The notes under the pieces were generated by a model. It worked only from the letters and a program-made list of their open reading frames with translations, was not told where the DNA came from and searched no databases. Positions 30,656 through 34,289 of a stretch of DNA of 34,289 bases are shown here, piece after piece (position 1 is the stretch's first letter; each line of letters starts with the position of its first letter). Position numbers and translations under genes: made by a program. The stretch comes from Kitasatospora indigofera (GTDB lineage Bacteria; Actinomycetota; Actinomycetes; Streptomycetales; Streptomycetaceae): contig NZ_BNBO01000080.1 in assembly GCF_014655955.1 (NCBI RefSeq), positions 1-34,289 on the forward strand, read 5' to 3'.

Positions 30656-30792
30656 TCAGCGCGCGCCGAACTTCTCGTCCGTGGAGACGATCTCGCGGCC
30701 GAGCGGCATCACCGAGATCGGGATCATCTTGAGGTTCGCCCACCCGAACGGGATCCCGATGATCGACAGGAACAGCGGGATGCGAGTCGCCC
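30656..30792 (-). pseudogene. 3' fragment of a yccF-like gene
   Basis: On the minus strand this encodes only the last ~45 residues of a YccF protein (IPLFLSIIGIPFGWANLKM, then GREIVSTDEKFGAR and stop). There is no start or N-terminal part. 110 of its bases match the complete gene to the right (30862-30971) with three mismatches, but its C-terminal tail (TDEKFGAR) differs from that of the complete copy (TDQRFAGW). Confidence 0.8.
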
Positions 30793-30971
30793 CGGGATCG
30801 GTCAGGACGAACCCAGGTCGACTCAGGGTGGGAACCTCACCAACCGGCGAACCGCTGGTCAGTGGAGACGATCTCGCGGCCGAGCGGCATCAGCGAGATC
30901 GGGATCATCTTGAGGTTCGCCCACCCGAACGGGATCCCGATGATCGACAGGAACAGCGGGATGCTCGTCGC
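30681..30971. repeat. 110-bp direct duplication of the yccF 3' end with 71-bp spacer
   Basis: 30681-30790 and 30862-30971 are direct repeats with three mismatches. The 71 bases between them (30791-30861) supply the alternative 3' end and stop codon of the complete gene. This is the footprint expected from an element that integrated in the 3' end of yccF and was later lost, or from a local tandem duplication. Confidence 0.8.
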
Positions 30972-31238
30972 GACGTGGGCGAGCGCCAGCCACCAGCCGG
31001 CGAACACCAGCCAGATGACGTTCCCGACGCACGACGCGGCGCCCGCGTCCTCCCGCACCACTGTCGTCCGCCCGAAAGGCCACAGGACATATCCGGCAAT
31101 GCGGAAGCTGGCGATTCCAAATGGAATTGTAATAATAAGGATAAAGCAGATGATTCCGGCGACTGCATACGCGATGGCCATCCAGATGCCGCAGAAGATC
31201 AGCCAGAGGATGTTCAGGACAGACTCGATCACCTTCAT
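30837..31238 (-). CDS. YccF domain inner-membrane protein
   Basis: The protein has 133 residues. It has the duplicated YccF layout: each half has a hydrophobic pair followed by a short conserved loop ('LIITIPFGIASFRIAGYVLWPFGR' and 'FLSIIGIPFGWANLKMIPISLMPLGREIV'). Function of the family is unknown. The start ATG is at 31236-31238 without a strong ribosome site. The stretch 31100-31165 uses A/T-ending codons (ATT, TTT, ACA, CCA) that are rare in this genome, so the gene may be a recent arrival or under unusual constraint. The last few codons come from sequence not shared with the 3' fragment to the left, suggesting its end was replaced during an integration event. Confidence 0.85.
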   Translation of the reverse strand: MKVIESVLNILWLIFCGIWMAIAYAVAGIICFILIITIPFGIASFRIAGYVLWPFGRTTVVREDAGAASCVGNVIWLVFAGWWLALAHVATSIPLFLSIIGIPFGWANLKMIPISLMPLGREIVSTDQRFAGW

Positions 31239-31888
31239 GGAACCAGCCTGCCACGCACCTCCTCGGCCCGCCCGCGATCGCCCTCGGTCACCCCCGGCCG
31301 ATGCCGCGACGTGATCCGGCCCTCAGGCCGAACCGCGCGACCGAGCCCCCGCCCCAAAGCGACAATCACCTGCACCCGGGGCACGAGGCAACAGGAGACA
31401 AGGGGCACGCTGAGGGGCCGGACGGCCGTCCTCCGGACACCACTCCAGTACGGGAGCGGACAACCGCAGAAGAGCACGGGACGCTGCTGCACCGACAGGT
31501 GCCCCCTCGATGCCGGAGCGGGCCGGCCGGCCCGCCCGACGGACGCCGACCTTCCCGAACCATCGGTGTGCGCCACGCCGCGCCCGACACTGCCCCCCTG
31601 ACGCGATCGGCCCGGGAAACCGGGGCGACTGGGCCACCCCGGCGGCTTTCGTCCGAGCCGAACGGCGTCGCCCGACATGACTGCGATGAAGGAGATCCGG
31701 AGTTCGACCAAACGACTGCACGGGCCGAGCAAAGCCAACATCCAAAGATCATATTAGACCCCTGGTCGGATATCCGCACATTTCACAAATCCCGGCGGAG
31801 CATTCGAGAAGGATATAGGCTGCGGTAATTAATTTACCCCGGCGGCGGCTGCAACCGCCCCGGGGCCGGCCGACCACCCGGAGCCGAC
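31239..31888. other. 650-base gap upstream of the serine recombinase; no convincing gene
   Basis: Frames on both strands lack recognisable features. Bases 31735-31850 form a clear AT-rich island (for example GGATATAGGCTGCGGTAATT) directly before the recombinase. It probably holds that gene's promoter and could hold an attachment site. The rest is lower in GC than the core genes, consistent with mobile-element DNA. Confidence 0.45.
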
Positions 31889-33854
31889 ATGGCCAATGAA
31901 AGCACACTCGACCGCGCCTCGACCGGCCTGACAGCTCGGACCGAATCCGGCTCCGCCCTTCGCGCGGTGGACTATCTCCGCGTGAGCACCTACGAACAGA
32001 AGTTCGGTTTTGGCATTGCCAGTCAGGGAAGGCGGACGAGCGCTCACATCGCCCGCAAAGGCTGGACCCACGGGGGGGACCTACAGGGACGAAGGCATCA
32101 GCGGCAGTCTGGATGCCGCCGACAGGCCGGACTTGAAGCGGCTGATGGCGGACGCCGCCCACGTGCCGCGCCCCTTCGACGTGGTCGTTGTCAACGAGGG
32201 TCGCACCATCGGCCGGACCGGCCGAGCCTTCTGGCGCTGGGCATGGGCACTCGAAGACATGGGCATCTTCGTCGCCATCGTGGACGCCGACATCGACAGC
32301 ACCACTGTGGAGGGCCGTCGCGAGATGCGGCGGCAGGCCGACCGGGCTGAGGCCGAGTACCAAACGATCAGGACCCGCACCCAGAGTGGACTGCAGGAGA
32401 AGGCACAGGTCGAAGACTCTCCGCACATCGGGGGCCGGCCTCCGTACGGATACCGGATCCACGACAAGGGCCGCAAGGGGAATTCACACCTCGTTGTGGC
32501 AGAAGACGAGGCGGCCACCATCCGGCGCGTGTTCTCCATGATGGTGACGGAAAATCTCACCCTCCGCCAGATTGCCATCCGGCTTCATGCGGAAGGAATC
32601 AAATGCCGTTCCGGCGTTCCCTGGTCGAGCGCAAATCTCCGGGACCGGATCCTGTCCCGCGCTGTACTCGACGGAGAAATGATATTTCGCGGTGATCACG
32701 CGCAGATCGATGCCAACGGCAAGCCGGTACGGGGCGAGTCGATAGCGATCGCACTCCCACGGATCCTGACCGAGGACCAAGCCGACCGCCTTCGCGCCGC
32801 AGCCGCCGAGAGGGCCAGGAAGAGCGGTCGCCGGCGTTCGGCCTACCCCCTCACGGGCCGCCTGATCAGCCTGTGCAACACCCCCTGCACCGGTGCCAGC
32901 AACGAGACCATGGCACACGGACGCCGCAACTATCGATGCAACGGCAAGTTCGAGCGAATTCCCGGTCAGCGGACCTGCGACTGCTCGTACCTGGCAGCTG
33001 ACCCGATCGAGGCTCGCGTTTGGTCAGAGGTCGTCACCCTCCTCGGGAACGTGAAGGGCCTCGGAACACCGACCCCCGAGCGGGTCGACATGACAGGGGG
33101 CAGCCAAACCGCACATGCGCACCGGATTGCCGACCTCGATCGCCAGATCAACGGAATGAACGCCGCCATCGCCGCTGTGCGCGTGGCCTCGGCCAAACAG
33201 CAGCAGTCGGCGGATGCCCTCACGGCAGCGACCAAGGCGCTCCGCGAGGAAGTGGAACTGCTGGTCGAGATGCGTGCCGAAGCAGCGGCCTGGCTCGGCG
33301 AGATCGAAGACTTCCGCCCCCGTGCCGTGAACCTGCTTGAGATCACGAAGTTGACCCGGGATCAGTTGGCAGCCATGACGCTTGAGGAGCAGGCCGAGAT
33401 CTTGGCCCTCCTGCATGTGAAGGTCACCGTCGAAGGGCCCGTACCGCTACGGCGCACGGGAATGAAGTGCACGGTTGAGGCCTGGTACCGAGCGGCGAAG
33501 TTGGACGTGCCAGCGTCCGATCTCTCGGACGACGAGTGGCGCTTGATCGCGCCGCTGCTACCGAAGGGCCGAAACGGCCGAGTACGCCGGTCTGTGGAGG
33601 CGATCTTCGCCAAGGCTCGCAGAGGGGTCCCCTGGCCCGCACTGCGAGCGGAGTACGGTTCGACAAGTACCGCTTCTCAGCACTTCAACGTGTGGTCCGC
33701 AAACGGGACGTGGGAGCGAATCAACGCTGTCCTGGCGGACGTGACTCGGGTACCACTTCCAGAGCTCGACCTCGTGCCGCCCATCCGGATCGAAGCGCGA
33801 ATCGACCAGCGCGTAATGCTGATCACCCAGGAATCGTTCCGAACCGAGCAGTGA
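31889..33854 (+). pseudogene. Large serine recombinase with C-terminal IS5-transposase-like (DUF4096) domain; frameshifted
   Basis: The ATG at 31889 opens a resolvase domain with nucleophile Ser33 in 'DYLRVSTYEQ'. At the G7 run 32072-32078 the frame breaks: the first frame continues meaninglessly to 32350, while the family sequence resumes one base over ('GTYRDEGISGSLDAADRPDLKRLM'). Six G instead of seven would restore one 654-residue protein. Downstream are the recombinase domain (IGGRPPYGYRIHDKG, then 'LTLRQIAIRLHAEGI'), a Cys-rich ribbon (LCNTPC ... YRCNGKF ... CDC), a coiled coil rich in Ala/Gln/Glu, and finally 'LSDDEWRLIAPLLPKGRNGR' to 'WSANGTWERINAVL' (33517-33744). That last part looks like the N-terminal DNA-binding domain of IS5-family transposases. 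It would integrate or excise an element at att sites. The break may be real or a base-calling error. Confidence 0.85.
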
Positions 33855-33990
33855 TCACCATCCGTTTCGACCCGCCCGCCCAAGGCCGCCCCGAGGCTCG
33901 TCGGCGGCCGTGGAGCCCCCGGCGACGGAGGATGGGAAACCGAGGGGCTGGCGGGACGGGAAGCCCTGCGCCGTGGGCGGCCGCCGAGGG

Positions 33991-34289
33991 TCACTGCAGC
34001 GGCTCGCGGTCGTTCTGCAGCCGGTCGAGTTCGGCGATGTCGGGGTGGTGCAGGTCGAAGGCGGGGGACTCGGAGCGGATGCGCGGGAGGGTGACGAAGT
34101 TGTGCCGCGGCGGCGGGCAGGAGGTCGCCCATTCCAGTGACCGGCCGTAGCCCCACGGGTCGTCGGCCTCGGTCCTCTCCCCGTACTTGGCGGTCTTCCA
34201 GACGTTGTAGAGGAACGGGAGGGTGGAGATCCCCAGCAGGAAGGAGCCGATGGTGGAGACGGTGTTCAGGGTGGTGAAGCCGTCCGAGG
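33991..34289 (-). CDS. ctaD: Cytochrome c oxidase subunit I, C-terminal part (truncated by window edge)
   Basis: The minus-strand frame enters from the right edge and ends at the stop 33991-33993, giving 99 visible residues. 'DGFTTLNTVSTIGSFLLGISTLPFLYNVW' is the last membrane helix. The tail 'YGERTEADDPWGYGRSLEWATSCPPPRHNF' then 'LPRIRSESPAFDLHHPDI' is highly characteristic of actinobacterial aa3-type oxidase subunit I. The protein holds heme a, heme a3 and CuB (ligands lie upstream, outside the window) and reduces oxygen at the end of the respiratory chain. The reading frame runs cleanly to its stop. The convergent recombinase ends 136 bases away, so the element boundary is close to, but not visibly inside, this gene. 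Confidence 0.93.
   Translation of the reverse strand, partial: SDGFTTLNTVSTIGSFLLGISTLPFLYNVWKTAKYGERTEADDPWGYGRSLEWATSCPPPRHNFVTLPRIRSESPAFDLHHPDIAELDRLQNDREPLQ

Noticed and set aside
31301..31828. Possible gene upstream of the recombinase (both strands have long frames)
   Set aside because: The translations are Pro/Arg-rich without domains, no ribosome site is evident, and long spurious frames are normal at this GC content.
32010..33854. Intact recombinase starting at an internal start codon
   Set aside because: That frame lacks the catalytic serine. The upstream frame holds RVSTYEQ and a good ribosome site, so the gene is split rather than short.

Overview
The window is very GC-rich DNA with G/C in nearly every third codon position, GTG starts, GGAGG-type ribosome binding sites and many ATGA/GTGA gene overlaps. 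Together with the gene families present, this points to a chromosome from the family Streptomycetaceae (Streptomyces, Kitasatospora or a close relative); the species cannot be told from the sequence alone.

Left edge (1-2.34 kb): the tail of an actinomycete integrative element of the SLP1/pSAM2 type. It holds the C-terminus of a RepA-like AAA ATPase, a small AlpA/Xis-type helix-turn-helix protein and a tyrosine integrase, then a strong hairpin and a minus-strand tRNA remnant that looks like tRNA-Tyr lacking its D and anticodon arms. Chromosomal DNA resumes with yajQ.

Middle (2.5-30.5 kb): ordinary chromosomal and catabolic genes. In order: yajQ; a secreted Ala/Pro-rich protein; an ArsR-like regulator divergent from an MFS exporter; a four-gene coupled set (GadC-like amino-acid permease, membrane-anchored unknown, M20 dipeptidase, M24 aminopeptidase P-like enzyme); and a PAP2 lipid phosphatase. 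Then comes a minus-strand operon of sodium/solute symporter, class II aldolase, agmatinase/guanidinobutyrase-type ureohydrolase and an AruI-like ThDP decarboxylase, with a divergent PucR regulator and a perfect palindrome between them. My reading is uptake and breakdown of a guanidino compound (2-ketoarginine, 4-guanidinobutyrate or similar) toward GABA and urea. After it come a DUF2254 membrane protein, the Mug glycosylase, a NarL-type two-component system divergent from an FtsX-like permease with no ATPase beside it, a small membrane protein, a cold-shock gene with a terminator-like hairpin and U-tract in its leader, a conserved unknown, a TetR/methyltransferase pair sharing a 41-bp nested palindrome, and an RraA-like protein.

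Right edge (30.6-34.3 kb): a second mobile-element footprint. A YccF membrane-protein gene is preceded by a duplicated copy of its own 3' end, about 650 bp have no convincing gene, and then comes a large serine recombinase. That recombinase has a one-base frameshift in a G7 run and carries an unusual C-terminal domain resembling the N-terminal domain of IS5-type transposases. The window ends in the 3' end of ctaD on the minus strand.

The most unusual items are the recombinase-transposase domain fusion, the internally deleted tRNA at the integrase junction, the yccF duplication scar, the 41-bp double operator, the cspA leader terminator and the guanidino operon. No CRISPR array, rRNA gene or complete tRNA gene was seen.
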